From Antilocapra americana (Eukaryota; Chordata; Mammalia; Artiodactyla; Antilocapridae), in contig ML664183.1 in NCBI GenBank assembly GCA_007570785.1, positions 18,337,368-18,401,367 on the forward strand: a stretch of DNA of 64,000 bases, given 5' to 3'. The notes under the pieces were generated by a model. The model searched no databases and was not told the origin of the DNA. It saw only the letters and a program-made list of their open reading frames with translations. Made by a program: the position numbers and the translations under genes. This document shows, piece by piece, positions 1 to 10,834 of the stretch (position 1 is its first letter; every line of letters starts with the position of its first letter).

Positions 1-2967
1 CTTGCAGACAAAGAATGGAATAAATCACTTTACATGAATCCTTCTAATTCTGTAGATATACTGTCTTTATAATTTCTTTCTTCTTTTTCCATCTTCCCTG
101 GCCCTTTTGTTAGTCCTCTCTATTTCATCACCCCTTCTTATTCCAGGGCTTCTTTTTACCTCCTCCCCAAAATGGATTGTTAAGCATTTTAAAGATTCCT
201 TTTTCAAAAGCATTCTCTCTTTTTTTTGCAACTCACTCTCTTGGTGATTTAATTTTTACCTTATCCTTCATTTAAAGAGGGCGATATTGAAAAGCACAGT
301 GAACCCTTCTGAGTCAGTCAACTCAGAATGCTGAGCATAGAGCTTTATTAATTTTTTTTTTTAGTAGTGTTAGGGAAAAGAAATCACAATGTACTCACTG
401 ACTTCTAATAACAGTTACAAGTAAACACTGATGCTGATAAGAAGTCTTCTAAAAGGTTAAAAAAGTAGAAATAAGTCTTATTTAAGCTTTGGGAAATTAT
501 AATGTCCTATAAATTTGTCTTCATTAGAAGGCATTTGGAAAATGTTTATTTTTGTGCCATTCACCCATCATTCTAAACAGTGGTGCCGAATTTCTGGCAC
601 TTTACTGAAGGTTTGGTTTTTGAAAAAATGACAGTGGAATTCTAGGAGATCTTTTCTTTTAGAGAAAACCCTTTACAGCTTTTAGAGGAGTTACTTCTAT
701 TTGGAAGAGGTCTTTACATTTGCATTTTCAAACAATTCCCTGCAAACACCTCTAGTCAAGTAAATGCAGAGATAGCTACAACTAAAATCCACCTACAAAA
801 GGTTCTCCTCACCACGAATTTAGTTTCTTCTCTTATACACACAGGCTGTTTGAGATATGTAAACGATGTGGGCTTAAGAACTGGATAAAAACCATCTTGG
901 AAATTGGATCCCTAGACATGTACATCTGGCACGTATATTCAGGAAATGAAGCCTTTGGAAACCTTTTCCTAGAATCTAAATATTTGGCTGTTGTAGACAG
1001 CAGTTTCCTGCATTTGTGGCTCATCCTGCTTTTCTGCTCGTGTGTTTTGACATTAGGTAACTTTGCTCCCATAAAAGGTATCCAGAAAGATGAGGAGGCT
1101 CCCACTGGATTCTTGCACACAGAGAATGGATTTGGAAGCCACTTGAGTTTCATCTCCTAGAGTGACTGCATGAGGTTTAGGAAGATGGCAGATTCCACAG
1201 TGAGCTCTGAAAAGGAAACTGCACAGTGGGACCTGGAAAGACCTATTCATTTTCTCATCTGGCATCAGGGCTGTCATGAAGACAGGGTAGCAAGCAGTGT
1301 TTCTCCGTGTACCCTGCTGTTTGTTCTTTTCTCTGCTGAAGGCTTGTGGAATGCCTTGGGGATCAGAATTCCACTTTGTCCTCCCTCTGCAGTGATCCTA
1401 GCTCTTGGCTTCTCCAGGAAGGCATTCTCAAATTGTCTTAATGATCTTAACTACCCTGGTGGTGAGGCATTGCAACTCACAGCAGCTCCAGGACCCCTGC
1501 CTGCTCTGTTGAAATCAACCAATGAAATCAATTTGTTGTCAACAGCTGTTCCCCTCCACGCTCATTCAAGAGCTTATTCATCATTCCTCTCCTCTTTCTT
1601 GGGGATGTAAACTCTGCCCCAGAGGCAGAAAAAATGTGTATGTCCACCAACATTTTTAACTTTTCTTCTCTATGGCATATCATCTTCCTCATTGCCAAAG
1701 CAACTTATTTTACCAGCAGATGGTACCCAGGCAGGATAGTGCCAGAGCAAAACTGATGAACCTTAACCCACTGGAGATGATATTAGTTGGAAGCCTGTTT
1801 CTAACTGAACCCACTTAGGAAAAACCAATTTAATTTTCCTATGGACCTGAAATTCTCTAGATGGAGAAAGAAGATATATTAAAAGGAACCTACTGTATTA
1901 ACTACTAAGCTTCTTGGCAAAAATTAAGCATTATGCTATGCTGGCTTTTTTTTTTTTATAAAAATCTGGGACCCTTCCATTTTTATGTATTTCCATAGCA
2001 GCGGTTCATTTCACCATGAGCAACAGTAGATTCAGACTCTGCCAATACTTTTCGAATAAAATGTGCAAAGAAATAAATGTTGTGATGTGTTCAGATGGGT
2101 TATTTCATTTAATCCTCCTGGTAGTAAAGCAGGTCTAAAATTGGCATTAAGGAAACAATGAAATTAGGCTTTGGATATTAAAAATGATTTAAACTTTTTA
2201 TTACATATTCATTTTAACTGCTATGCTTATTTTTAAGCTTTCTTGGTAAATAGCATGCACACATATTTTCTTACTCGTGTTCAGATCTGAGAAGTACAGT
2301 GTGGTCATTTCCCAGGTTAATTTTGAATGCTGAATAACTGAATGTTGATAGAGTTTAAACATGGTTTTAAATAGCACTGATAAGGAAGAACGTCTATGTG
2401 TGTTTAAATAAATCAGGACATAAGACTTAGGGGAAAAAAATGCCAAGTGTTAAAGTCACTTGTCTATCCATTGCCTTTGGGATATGTTTGCCTGTGTGTG
2501 TGTGTGCACACGTGTGTGTGTCTGTGTGGTGAGAATAATTGGAGGAGGGGAGGTGCGGAGAAGAGAATGTTTCCTCTAAGACCGTTGCAGCATTCCTCTC
2601 TTATGATATTGATATTTTCTACTTTAGACAACAGTTACAGTTATTTCTCAATGGGCCCCAGGTTGTAACTTGGATTGCTTTTTGATCATCTTTATCTTGT
2701 GACTGGGAGCAGAACTACTTATATTTTTCCATCAACAATAGTAGGACAAAGTCCTTCACCCATATGCTGCTATTGAATATTTTATGACTGTGTTTTATGG
2801 CATTGGCGTAGTACAAAGAGGCTGATCAGGGGATTATTGTTTTCCTAAATGAAGGACACTGAATTTAAAACCAATTAATGCATTGTTTCTGGAGAAAACA
2901 TTGCTTCTGGGGCAAAAATAGCATCATCATTAGAGTAAAGAAAACAAAACAAAACACACCTATACAT
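1..2967. other. Unique intronic DNA, no gene or clear repeat
   Basis: AT-rich, non-repetitive sequence. A plus-strand open frame of 146 codons at 1170-1610 resembles no family I know, has no supporting splice or promoter context, and is likely chance. An imperfect TG-rich tract lies at about 2493-2530. Confidence 0.6.
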
Positions 2968-3183
2968 GTGTGTGTGCTCAGCCACTCAATTCTGTCTGAC
3001 TCTTTGTGGCCCCATGGATTGTAGCCTTCCAGACTTCTCTGTTCATGAAATAATCCATGCAAGAATACTGTAGTGAATTGCCATTCTCTACTCCAGGGGA
3101 TCTTCCCTACCCTGGGATCGAACCCATGTCTCTTTCATTTCCTGCATTGGCAGGTGGATTCTTTACCACTAGCACCACCTGGC
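2968..3183 (-). mobile_element. Bov-tA SINE, minus strand
   Basis: Read on the minus strand, it runs from a tRNA-Glu-like head (the complement of the GCAGGTGGATTCTTTACCACT stretch near 3150-3172) into the BovB-derived tail with its 'gactctttgtggccccatgg' signature near 2998-3017. This is the standard ruminant Bov-tA structure. It is moderately diverged and followed by unique DNA to about 3438. Confidence 0.88.
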
Positions 3184-3438
3184 AACATGAAGTATAATGT
3201 CTAGTTTTGATATGGAATTATCTTATTACTCCATACTTCTGCAAACAAAAAAGAGTACATTATCCTCTGATCCTAGAAGTTATGAATGATGTGTAATTAA
3301 ATTGACATTATTTCTTTTATCTTTCATCTCATTATGAAATATTCTCATACAAGGATTCTACCAGGTTAAACTTACTGTAAAACATTTCTTATCCAAGGGA
3401 CCAAGCCAGCTGATCAAATAGAGAGAAAATGAGAAAAC

Positions 3439-3454
3439 AAGAATGAGAGGGAAA
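3439..3454 (+). repeat. Target-site duplication, left copy, of the 5'-inverted L1
   Basis: The 16-base word AAGAATGAGAGGGAAA occurs here and again at 5329-5344, directly outside the two ends of the L1 insertion. Its last three A's overlap the first bases of the inverted segment, a short microhomology. Confidence 0.9.
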
Positions 3455-4048
3455 GTGATCTAGTTTCATTCTTTTACAAGTGGCTGTCCAGTTTTCCCAG
3501 CACCACTTGTTAAAGAGGTTGTCTTTTCTCCATTGTATATTCTTGGCTCCTTTGTCAAAGATAAGGTGTCCATAGATGCGTGGATTTATCTCTGGGCTTT
3601 CTATTCTGTTCCATTGATCTATGTTTCTGTCTTTGTGCCAGTACCATACTGTCTTAATGACTGTGGATTTGTAGTATAGCCTAAAGTCAGGTAGGTTGAT
3701 TCCGCCAGTTCCATTCTTCTTTCTCAAGATTTCTTTGGCTATACGAGGTTTTTTGTATTTCCATACAAATTGAGAAATTATTTGTTCTAATTCTTTGAAG
3801 AAGACCTCTGGTAGCTTGATAGGAATTACATTGAATCTATAGATTGCTTTAGGTAGTATACTCATTTTCACTATATTGATTCTTCCAATCCATGAACACG
3901 GTACATTTCTCCATCTGTTTGTGTCCTCCTTGATTTCTTTCATCAGTGTTCTATAGTTTTCTATATACAAGTCTTTTGATTCTTTAGGTAGAAATACTCC
4001 TAAGTATTTTATTCTTTTTGTTTCGATGGTGAATGGAATCGTTTCCTA
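3452..4048 (-). mobile_element. L1 (L1_BT type) ORF2 segment, inverted 5' half of a twin-primed insertion
   Basis: The minus strand (open from 3970 down) encodes part of L1 ORF2 just after the reverse-transcriptase core, with recognisable blocks [31 protein letters not shown] and [18 protein letters not shown]. It is in opposite orientation to the rest of the same element, which continues at 4049. The L1 sequence at its outer end (ATGAAACTAGATCACTTT, complement at 3452-3469) is the same 18 bases that open the forward half. It cannot encode a working protein alone because it is a fragment. Confidence 0.93.
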
Positions 4049-5330
4049 ATGAAACTAGATCACTTTCTAACACCATACACAAAGATAAACTCAAAATGGA
4101 TTAAAGATCTAAGCATAAGACCAGAAACTATAAAACTCCTAGAGGATAACATAGGCAAAACACTCTCTGCTATAATCCAAAGCGGGATACTCCATGACCC
4201 ACCTCCCAGAATATTGGAAATAAAAACACGAATAAACAAATGGGACCTAATTAAAATTAAAAGCTTTTGCACAACAAAGGAAACTATAAGCAAGGTGAAA
4301 AGACAGCCTTCAGAATGGGAGAAAATAATAGCCAATGAAGCAACAGACAAACAATTAATCTCAAAAATTTACAAACAACTCCTGCAGCTCCATTCTAGAA
4401 AAATAAACAACCCAATTAAAAAGTGGGCCAAAGAACTTAACAGACATTTCTCCAAAGAAGATATAAAAATGGCTAACAAACACATGAAAAGATGCTCAAC
4501 ATCACTCATTATCAGAGAAATGCAAATCAAAACTACAATGAGGTACCACTTTACACCAGTCAGAATGGCTGCCATCCAAAAGTCTACAAGCAATAAATGC
4601 TGGAGAGGATGTGGAGAAAAGGGAACCCTCTTACACTGTTGGTGGGAATGCAAACTAGTACAGCCACTATGGAAAACAGTGTGGAGGTTCCTTAAAAAGC
4701 TGCAAATAGACCTGCCATATGACCCGGCAATCCCACTGCTGGGCATATACACCGAGGAAACCAGAATTGAAAGAGCCACGTGCACCCCAATGTTCATCGC
4801 TGCATTGTTTACAATAGCCAGGACATGGAAGCAACCTAGATGCCCATCAACTGACGAATGGATAAGAAAGCTGTGGTATATATACACAATGGAATATTAC
4901 TCAGCATTAAAAAAAAATTCATTTGAAGCAATTCTACTCAGATGGACGAAACTGGAGCCCATTATCCAGAGTGAAGTAAGCCAGAAGCAAAAACAATACA
5001 GTATATTAACACATATATATGGAATTTAGAAAGACAGTAATGAGAACCCAACATGGGAGACAACAAAAGGAACGCAGATGTATAGAATAGACTTGTGGAC
5101 TTTGTGGATGAGGGTAAGGGTGGGATGAGATGGGAGAAGGGCATTGAAGCATGTTAATTGTCATGTGTCTAATCAATCGCCAGCCCAGGATTGATGCTCG
5201 GGGCTGGTGCAGCGAGATTTCCCGGGGGGGAGGGAGGAGGGAGGGGGGTTCCGGAGGGGAAGCATATGTAAACCCATGGTGATATCATGACAATGTATGG
5301 CAAAAACAATAAAAAAAAAAAAAAAAAAAA
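4049..5330 (+). mobile_element. L1 (L1_BT type) 3' end: ORF2 C-terminus, 3' UTR and poly(A)
   Basis: An uninterrupted frame at 4049-5029 (326 codons) is the C-terminal third of L1 ORF2, including the Cys-rich stretch [19 protein letters not shown]. After the stop comes the ruminant L1 3' UTR with a G-rich tract at 5223-5259, then a 20-base poly(A) at 5311-5330 and the right target duplication. The open frame and intact tail suggest a fairly recent insertion. It continues the L1 sequence of the inverted block at 3452-4048. Confidence 0.95.
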
Positions 5331-5344
5331 GAATGAGAGGGAAA
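5329..5344 (+). repeat. Target-site duplication, right copy, of the 5'-inverted L1
   Basis: AAGAATGAGAGGGAAA follows the poly(A) tract and matches 3439-3454 exactly. This bounds a single insertion event. Confidence 0.9.
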
Positions 5345-6440
5345 AAATTCTTCAGAAAAATATGTCAATAGGCCCCCAGGAAAAAAGGAAGATAAAAGCA
5401 CAGACCTTAGTACTATATATTAATATTTGAAGCTACTTTGTTCTTAAAACCAGCTATCTAAAATGATCCTAAGTGTTAGGGAACATGTTTACTTTATGGG
5501 GGGATGGAATGCAGTGGCTGGAAAAAAACTTGCAATCCAGTTTCTTTTCTGGGAAATGACTGTGCTGAGTATGTCCACATCCCCAAGGGCTGACCTACAT
5601 AAACATGTGGACCAATCTATCCCAATGAATAGGTGAATAGGATCCTTCAGTGTAGATGGAAGGAAGAGCAGGAGAAAAGGTTGAGAGAGCAGAGAGAGAG
5701 GCAGCCCCAAGGGCAGGTATGGTCCAGCTGTTACCAAGTAGGTAGCTTACTCAGTGAGGCAAGTTTGAATCCAGATTTTACAGAGGTTAAAAACTTGGAA
5801 AAGAAGGTTTTTGAAACTTAAGTATGATTCAGATCATGGCAAATCAGATGATTGTCTGATTGGGGCTCAGAGTGTTAAGACTCTTTCAAAGCCAGAGTGA
5901 TAAACCTATTATTTGCCACTCCATACTAAATGATGCAGTTTTGGTGAGGGGTAGGAAGTTGTGGGGAGGGAGCAGGTAGGGGATCTTGAAAGGTCTTCGG
6001 CTGGTACTTTGCTTTATTTGTTTGATTGGATTCTTTCTCTCTCTCTCCTTCTTTTTAAAATCTTAGAGTTCCCCAAATAGACATAAACACTAGTAGGAAG
6101 GGTAACAACTTAAGCTGTGGTAGGAAACACTTTCTCCTAGAAGTGCTTTCTCTATCTTTTTGGGTTTTTTTTTTTTTTTACATTCTTCTAAAGTTGTGTA
6201 ATTCACATTGTTGAATGACTGAATGCTCACTGTAGAAAAGTTGAGAAATAGGAATAATGAAAGTATGCTTGATGTTCTACAGACTAGAGATACTTCGTGT
6301 CATCTTTGATGTATTTCCTTCATTAGCTTTTCTCTGCTGAGTTTTGGTTTCTTTTATTAGTTTGATAACCAGAACACCCAAGCCTTCCAGGAAGGAACTT
6401 TCAGCTGAGACATGCAATGAGAGACTCACAGACTGGTTGA
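5345..6440. other. Unique intronic DNA, nothing recognised
   Basis: AT-rich single-copy-looking sequence with a 14-T run near 6167. No gene, repeat family or regulatory motif could be supported. Confidence 0.5.
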
Positions 6441-6449
6441 TGAATCTTC

Positions 6450-6610
6450 ATGATAGCACATAGTAACTGTGTGACCATGAAGAAGCTATTTGAACTTTCT
6501 GAACATCAGGTCTCTTCTTTGAGAAAGGGCACACTCATTTTGCAAAGCTTATGAAGACTCCAGCTTAAGTGAGCAAATGCTCATCACAGAGCCTGACAAG
6601 ATGTCCCATC
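6450..6610 (+). repeat. MIR-like SINE fragment
   Basis: The order 'ctgtgtgaccatgaagaagc', then 'tgaactttctgaacatcag', then 'gagcctgacaag' follows the MIR core (tgtgtgacc...ttaacctctctg...tgcctggca) with heavy decay. Old mammalian element. Confidence 0.55.
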
Positions 6611-6619
6611 ACTGTTAAC

Positions 6620-7405
6620 TCTCGCTTCTGTGTTTTAGTTATCTTTCTGTTTCTTTCTCTAACAAATAATAACAACATTGTAAATGTTGAACGAAAGTGG
6701 TGATAGTACCGCTATCGCCACTGGGTAGATAGATAGGATCAGAGAGGGTAGATCAGAGAGGATCAAAAACAAGGTGCTCAAAGGAGGTAAAAATAACTGT
6801 TGCTGGATGTGTAATCTTGACCAGGTGGTCTTTGTTTCTCAGTCTTCCATACTGTGGAATAAATAGCACAGTTAATATTTCAGGCTTAACTCCTCTGTCA
6901 TCTGAGACATAAGTTATTCTTTCAAGGAGGTGTGGGACGAGCTATGAAAATAAAAATTTCAGAACTGGAGTTATTTGGGGGAATGTTGAAGTGAATAGTG
7001 TATCTTTGTCTCAATCTGTTTAACTGGTTGTGGCAATCATATGCCAAAGGCATAAATTGTGTGATTACAAAAATCAGCTCTATGCTCCTCTAATGTCTGT
7101 TAACATTTTTATTAATATCAAAATGTGTACCTTTTAGAGATTTACTATAAAATATATCAAACTGGATGATTTTATTTTTGACATTTACAAGATCCTTTCA
7201 GGATTACTTAAAGACAATATTATGGTTCCACATTCACGTACATAATTCCTTTTAATAATTTTTATTTGGTTTTTAAATATCTACAATTTTATCTCTGCTC
7301 AGGCAGAGAAACCTTAAATTTAAAGGCAGTCGATTATTTGAATAATATAAAGATTTAATTAACATTCTGAATTATACCAATTAATAATCACTAACATTCT
7401 TTGAG
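6620..7405. other. Unique intronic DNA, nothing recognised
   Basis: AT-rich sequence with short GATAGA and GAGAGGATCA-type local repeats near 6725-6765. No gene or repeat family recognised. Confidence 0.45.
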
Positions 7406-7409
7406 CTTC

Positions 7410-7543
7410 CCCTAAATGATAGACATTATTTTAATCACAAGCATTAACTTAGTCCCCTTATGAAATAAGTTTTACTAGTATTCTCATTTATGGACGAGGC
7501 ACAGAGATGTTAGTTGACTTGCCCAAGGTCACACAGCCAACAT
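7410..7543 (-). repeat. MIR SINE, minus strand
   Basis: The string 'gacttgcccaaggtcacaca' at about 7516-7535 is the hallmark of the MIR core in reverse, preceded by a decayed 'atttatggacgaggcacagagatg'. A Bov-tA SINE inserted just past its end. Confidence 0.8.
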
Positions 7544-7544
7544 A

Positions 7545-7736
7545 GTGGAAGTTGCTCAGTCGTGTCCGACTCTTTGCAACCCCATATACTATACAGTTGA
7601 TGGAATTCTCGAGGCCAGAAGACTGGAGTGGGTAGCCTTTTCCTTCTCCAGGGAATCTTCCCAACCCAGGGATTTAACCCAGGTCTCCCATATTGCAGGC
7701 AGAATCTTTATCAGCTGAGCTACCAGGGAAGCCCTA
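7545..7736 (-). mobile_element. Bov-tA SINE, minus strand, with target duplication
   Basis: A complete minus-strand SINE: BovB-like tail at the left (gttgctcagtcgtgtccgac) and tRNA-like head at the right (agctgagctaccagggaagc). Flanks GCCAACATA (7536-7544) and GTCAACATA (7737-7745) form a 9-base target duplication with one mismatch. Confidence 0.93.
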
Positions 7737-7895
7737 GTCAACATAAATCATATATTATTTATATGATAAATAGTCTAGGTAGTCTGACCTTAGAGACTAT
7801 GACCTTGTTACTATGCTGTCTCTCAGTCATAGCATCCATTTATTGAATAAATAGGGTGTGCCAGGCCAGTGTTCAGAACTTCACATGTATGATCA

Positions 7896-7930
7896 CATAT
7901 ATATATATACATACATATATATATATATAT
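7896..7930. repeat. AT/AC dinucleotide microsatellite
   Basis: A run of alternating TA interrupted by ATACATAC. It lies just downstream of the SINE at 7545-7736. Likely length-polymorphic. Confidence 0.85.
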
Positions 7931-7934
7931 TCAT

Positions 7935-8341
7935 GTATACATATAATAATGCTAGCATACATCCCCTGAGATGGGAGAACTCTCTACTGATTAGGACTTA
8001 CACATCTTTTATAAGCTTTCCCAGGCCAACAGGAGGACATTGTTAATCTCAATTCATCTAAGACAGTTTCTCTTGAGACATTTGAATAGGCTATAGGAAA
8101 TTATATCAGAGGACATGAGTGACATCAACCAAAGATGCATAAGCTATCTTTCCCAACACAAACTACCAAATCTAAACTATCACTAGAGAAATTGCCCCCT
8201 CCCTTTTTTCTTAGTCCCAATTCTATTGTTTCAGAACTCCATGGTCCAGACTCCATACTCACTGCAAATTTGTAGTTGTAGGTTCTTTGCATTTGGAGGA
8301 AATTAGATTATTGGCGGCCTAAACTGGTGAGCTAGTGCTTC

Positions 8342-8343
<2 letters not shown>
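7935..8343. other. Unique intronic DNA, nothing recognised
   Basis: Single-copy-looking sequence between two microsatellites. No coding potential or repeat family recognised. Confidence 0.45.

Positions 8344-8374
<31 letters not shown>
8344..8374. repeat. (TG)n microsatellite, about 15 units
   Basis: Uninterrupted GT alternation followed by CACACG. Perfect dinucleotide tracts of this length are usually polymorphic in ruminants. Confidence 0.95.
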
Positions 8375-8375
<1 letters not shown>

Positions 8376-8506
8376 ACACGTGAACATACAGATTTCATTG
8401 TCCTCAGAATTTATTAAAAATCATTATCAAAATTATTGTTGTAAAATCAAATCAGGAAATGGTTGCACTAGGTGAGCAAAACCTTAGAAGATTTTAATAA
8501 AAAGCT

Positions 8507-9468
8507 CTTGTGAGTAAAAAGCTCTTGTGAAAGTGAAAGAGGAGAGTGAAAAGTTGGCTTAAAGTTCAGCATTCAGAAAACAAAGATCATGGCATCTGGT
8601 CCCATCACTTCATGGCAAATAGATGGGGAAATAATGGAAACAATGGCAGACTTTACTTTTTTGGGCTCCAAAATCACTGCAGATGGTGACTGCAGCCATG
8701 AACTTAAAAGACACTTGCTCCTTGGATCTTCTCTGGTGGCTCAGAGGTTAAAGCATCTGCCTGCGATGTGGGAGACCTGGGTTCAATCACGGGGTCAGAA
8801 AGATCCCCTGGAGAAGGAAATGGCAACCCACTCCAGTATTCTTGCCTGGAGAATCCCATGGATGGAGGAGCCTGGTAGGCTACAGTCCATGGGGTCGCAA
8901 GAGTTGGACACAACTCTGTGACTTCACTGCTCCTTGGAAGAAAAGTTATGACCAATCTAGACAGCATGTTAAAAAGCAGAGACATTACTTTGCCAATAAA
9001 GGTCTGTCTAGTCAAGGGTATGGTTTTTCCAGTAATCATGTATGGATGTGAGAATTGGACTATAAAGAAAGCTGAGCGCCGAAGAATTGATGCTTTTGAA
9101 CTGTGGTGTTGGAGAAGACTCTTGAGAGTCCCTTGGACTACAAGGAGATCCAACCAGTCCATCCTAAAGGCGGTCAGTCCTGAATGTTCATTGGAAGGAC
9201 TGATGTTGAAGTGGAAACTCCAGTTATTTGGCCACCTCTTGTGAAGAGCTGACTCATTTGAAAAGACCTTGATGCTGAGAAAGATTGAAAGCGAGAAGAG
9301 AAGGGGACAACAGAGGATGAGATGTTTGGGTGGCAACACTGACTCAATGGACATGAGTTTGAGTAAACTCTGGGAGCTGGTGGTGAACAGAGAGTCCTGG
9401 TGTGTTGCAGTCCATGGGGTCACAGAGAGTCGGACACGACTGAGCGACTGAAGTGAACTTGTGAGTAA
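8507..9468 (+). mobile_element. BovB (RTE) LINE 3' fragment carrying a nested Bov-tA SINE
   Basis: Plus-strand BovB starting inside the ORF (tgaaagtgaaagaggagagtg) and running to the 3' end (gactgagcgactgaagtgaa). Recognisable C-terminal reverse-transcriptase-protein pieces include ITSWQIDGE, ITADGDCSHELKR and RRIDAFELWCWRRLLRVPW. The frame is broken by the nested SINE and by point changes such as the stop at 9242. The 11-base word CTTGTGAGTAA at 8507-8517 and 9458-9468 is a target duplication. Confidence 0.93.
8727..8927 (+). mobile_element. Bov-tA SINE nested inside BovB
   Basis: Full SINE from the tRNA-Glu-like head (cttctctggtggctcagagg) to the tail (gagttggacacaactctgtg). It splits the BovB at 8726/8928. 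TGCTCCTTGGA at 8716-8726 and 8928-8938 is a perfect 11-base duplication of BovB sequence, so the SINE is the younger of the two. Confidence 0.95.
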
Positions 9469-9479
9469 GCTTCTCATGT

Positions 9480-9835
9480 TGTGAATTGAATGGTGAGGAA
9501 TGAAACAGTTTTAGGGGAAAATTGGCTTTCTAGTCAAATAATTCAGTTTATACCTAAGTCCCTTGAAATAAACCACTTGAAGCTTTAGCACAGGAAAAAT
9601 TTGGATGAAAACTCAGGATCATTTAAAGCAACCCCCCCCAGCCCTTTTTCAGTAATAGCAGGGTTTTGTCACTTACTTTAGAGTGGAGTATTGTACCTAA
9701 CAGCTACATATTTGAAGTACTTCCCAAGTATAATTGAAACTTCTGGATCTAGATCGGAAACAATTAGCTTTTTCTCAAAAATATTCTTGTATAAAAGGTC
9801 CAAAGTAGTACCTTGGTTTGTAATTATAGAGATCT
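9480..9835. other. Unique intronic DNA, nothing recognised
   Basis: No repeat family or coding potential recognised. It contains a short C run at about 9631-9638. Confidence 0.45.
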
Positions 9836-9839
9836 AGGC

Positions 9840-9995
9840 ATTAACCCTGTCTCAACGAGTTTTGAACTGTGTCATTGACTACAGTACTTAATCTTGTTCT
9901 ACATAAGATGGGGATAACATATTTATGTTATAGGATTATTAAAAGGAAACAAGATGATGCATATAAAAGGCTTTAAGCAGTACCAGGCAGATGCA
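9840..9995 (+). repeat. MIR SINE, plus strand
   Basis: Follows MIR order with decay: 'actgtgtcattgactacagt', 'aagatggggataacatattt', 'ataggattattaaaagg' and 'gcagtaccaggcag'. Confidence 0.65.
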
Positions 9996-9999
9996 GGCT

Positions 10000-10715
10000 C
10001 CGAAGAATCTGTGATGGTGTAAGAAGATGGTGGTGACAGGTGGTTCTTCCTGGGCTAAAGAAGGTCACGTCAATTTGTTGCCCTTCTGGCCTTGACCTCT
10101 AGGCCTCTGTCCTTACCAATTCTTTGACCATGGCTTTGAAGAAGGTCAGGACACCTGGAAATTCAAAGATGGCTTTGAAAAAGGATCTGATTCTCAGAAT
10201 TTAGTCATCCAGTGAAAAATATTTCATAAAGAAATGTTAGACATAGGTTCAGCAAATTCTAAAAAGATAGATCTGTTTTTTAAAATTTCAAAAAATAATG
10301 CCACTTAACAGAGATTAATTTGACCCCAGTTTGCTCATTCAGAATCACCCCTGCATTGTTACCCAGACCTCAGCCATTCATCACCACCTTTTAAACAGCA
10401 TACCAACATTTACCCACTACTTTGTCTTAATGTATTTTACTTTTAACCCTAATTTGTTACAATAAATTTATTTCTATCACAAACAGAAATCCAGTATCAA
10501 TTGCCATAATGGAAGTTTAAAATAAAACCAATAATTACTGAACAAAGCATATTCATGTCCCACCTAAAATCATCTCATATATTCCCAAGTGATGTTTATT
10601 CCACATTTGGGAAAAAAGCTCAACCACAGTGTCTCAAACTTACTACTTTCAGGGATGTAGAGTGATTACAAAAGTTCCACTGCATCTGGTAATCCTGCCA
10701 TCTTTCCACTGGAAG
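10000..10715. other. Unique intronic DNA with a short imperfect duplication
   Basis: ATGGCTTTGAAGAAGG (near 10129) recurs 40 bases later as ATGGCTTTGAAAAAGG. Otherwise nothing recognised. Confidence 0.45.
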
Positions 10716-10719
10716 AGAC

Positions 10720-10830
10720 TTTATGATTGTTTTGTCATTTAGTCTCTTTGTTTTACAGATAACGAATGTCAAACCCAGAGGGTTTAATAACATAATGAGG
10801 GACGCACAGCTTATTAGAGGAAATGTATAA
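10720..10830 (-). repeat. MIR-like SINE fragment, minus strand
   Basis: 'ttgttttacagataacgaa' followed by 'gggtttaataacataatgag' and 'acgcacagcttatt' matches the reversed MIR core (tttacagatgag...ttaagtaactt...cacacagct) at low identity. Confidence 0.5.
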
Positions 10831-10834
10831 TATT

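Noticed and set aside
1170..1610. 146-codon plus-strand open frame, the longest without LINE homology in the first 20 kb
   Set aside because: No recognisable domain, no promoter or splice context, mixed composition, and an overlapping open frame on the other strand. Most likely chance.
1713..1726. CCAGCAGATGGTAC as a CTCF site
   Set aside because: It lacks the GGC of the core (GGT instead). Too weak to report.
4369..4887. 172-codon minus-strand frame (and its equivalents at 19433-19774 and 56440-56949)
   Set aside because: This is the antisense shadow of L1 ORF2, recurring in every L1 copy. There is no evidence that it is translated.
4049..5029. 326-codon frame as a cellular gene
   Set aside because: It is the C-terminal third of L1 ORF2, lacking the endonuclease and reverse-transcriptase core, inside a duplication-bounded L1 insertion.
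8727..8800. tRNA-like heads of Bov-tA SINEs as tRNA genes
   Set aside because: They keep A/B-box-like words but lack a full cloverleaf and are followed by the BovB tail. SINEs, not tRNA genes.
8704..9477. 257-codon minus-strand frame
   Set aside because: Antisense read-through of BovB and the nested SINE. The sense strand is the BovB protein region.
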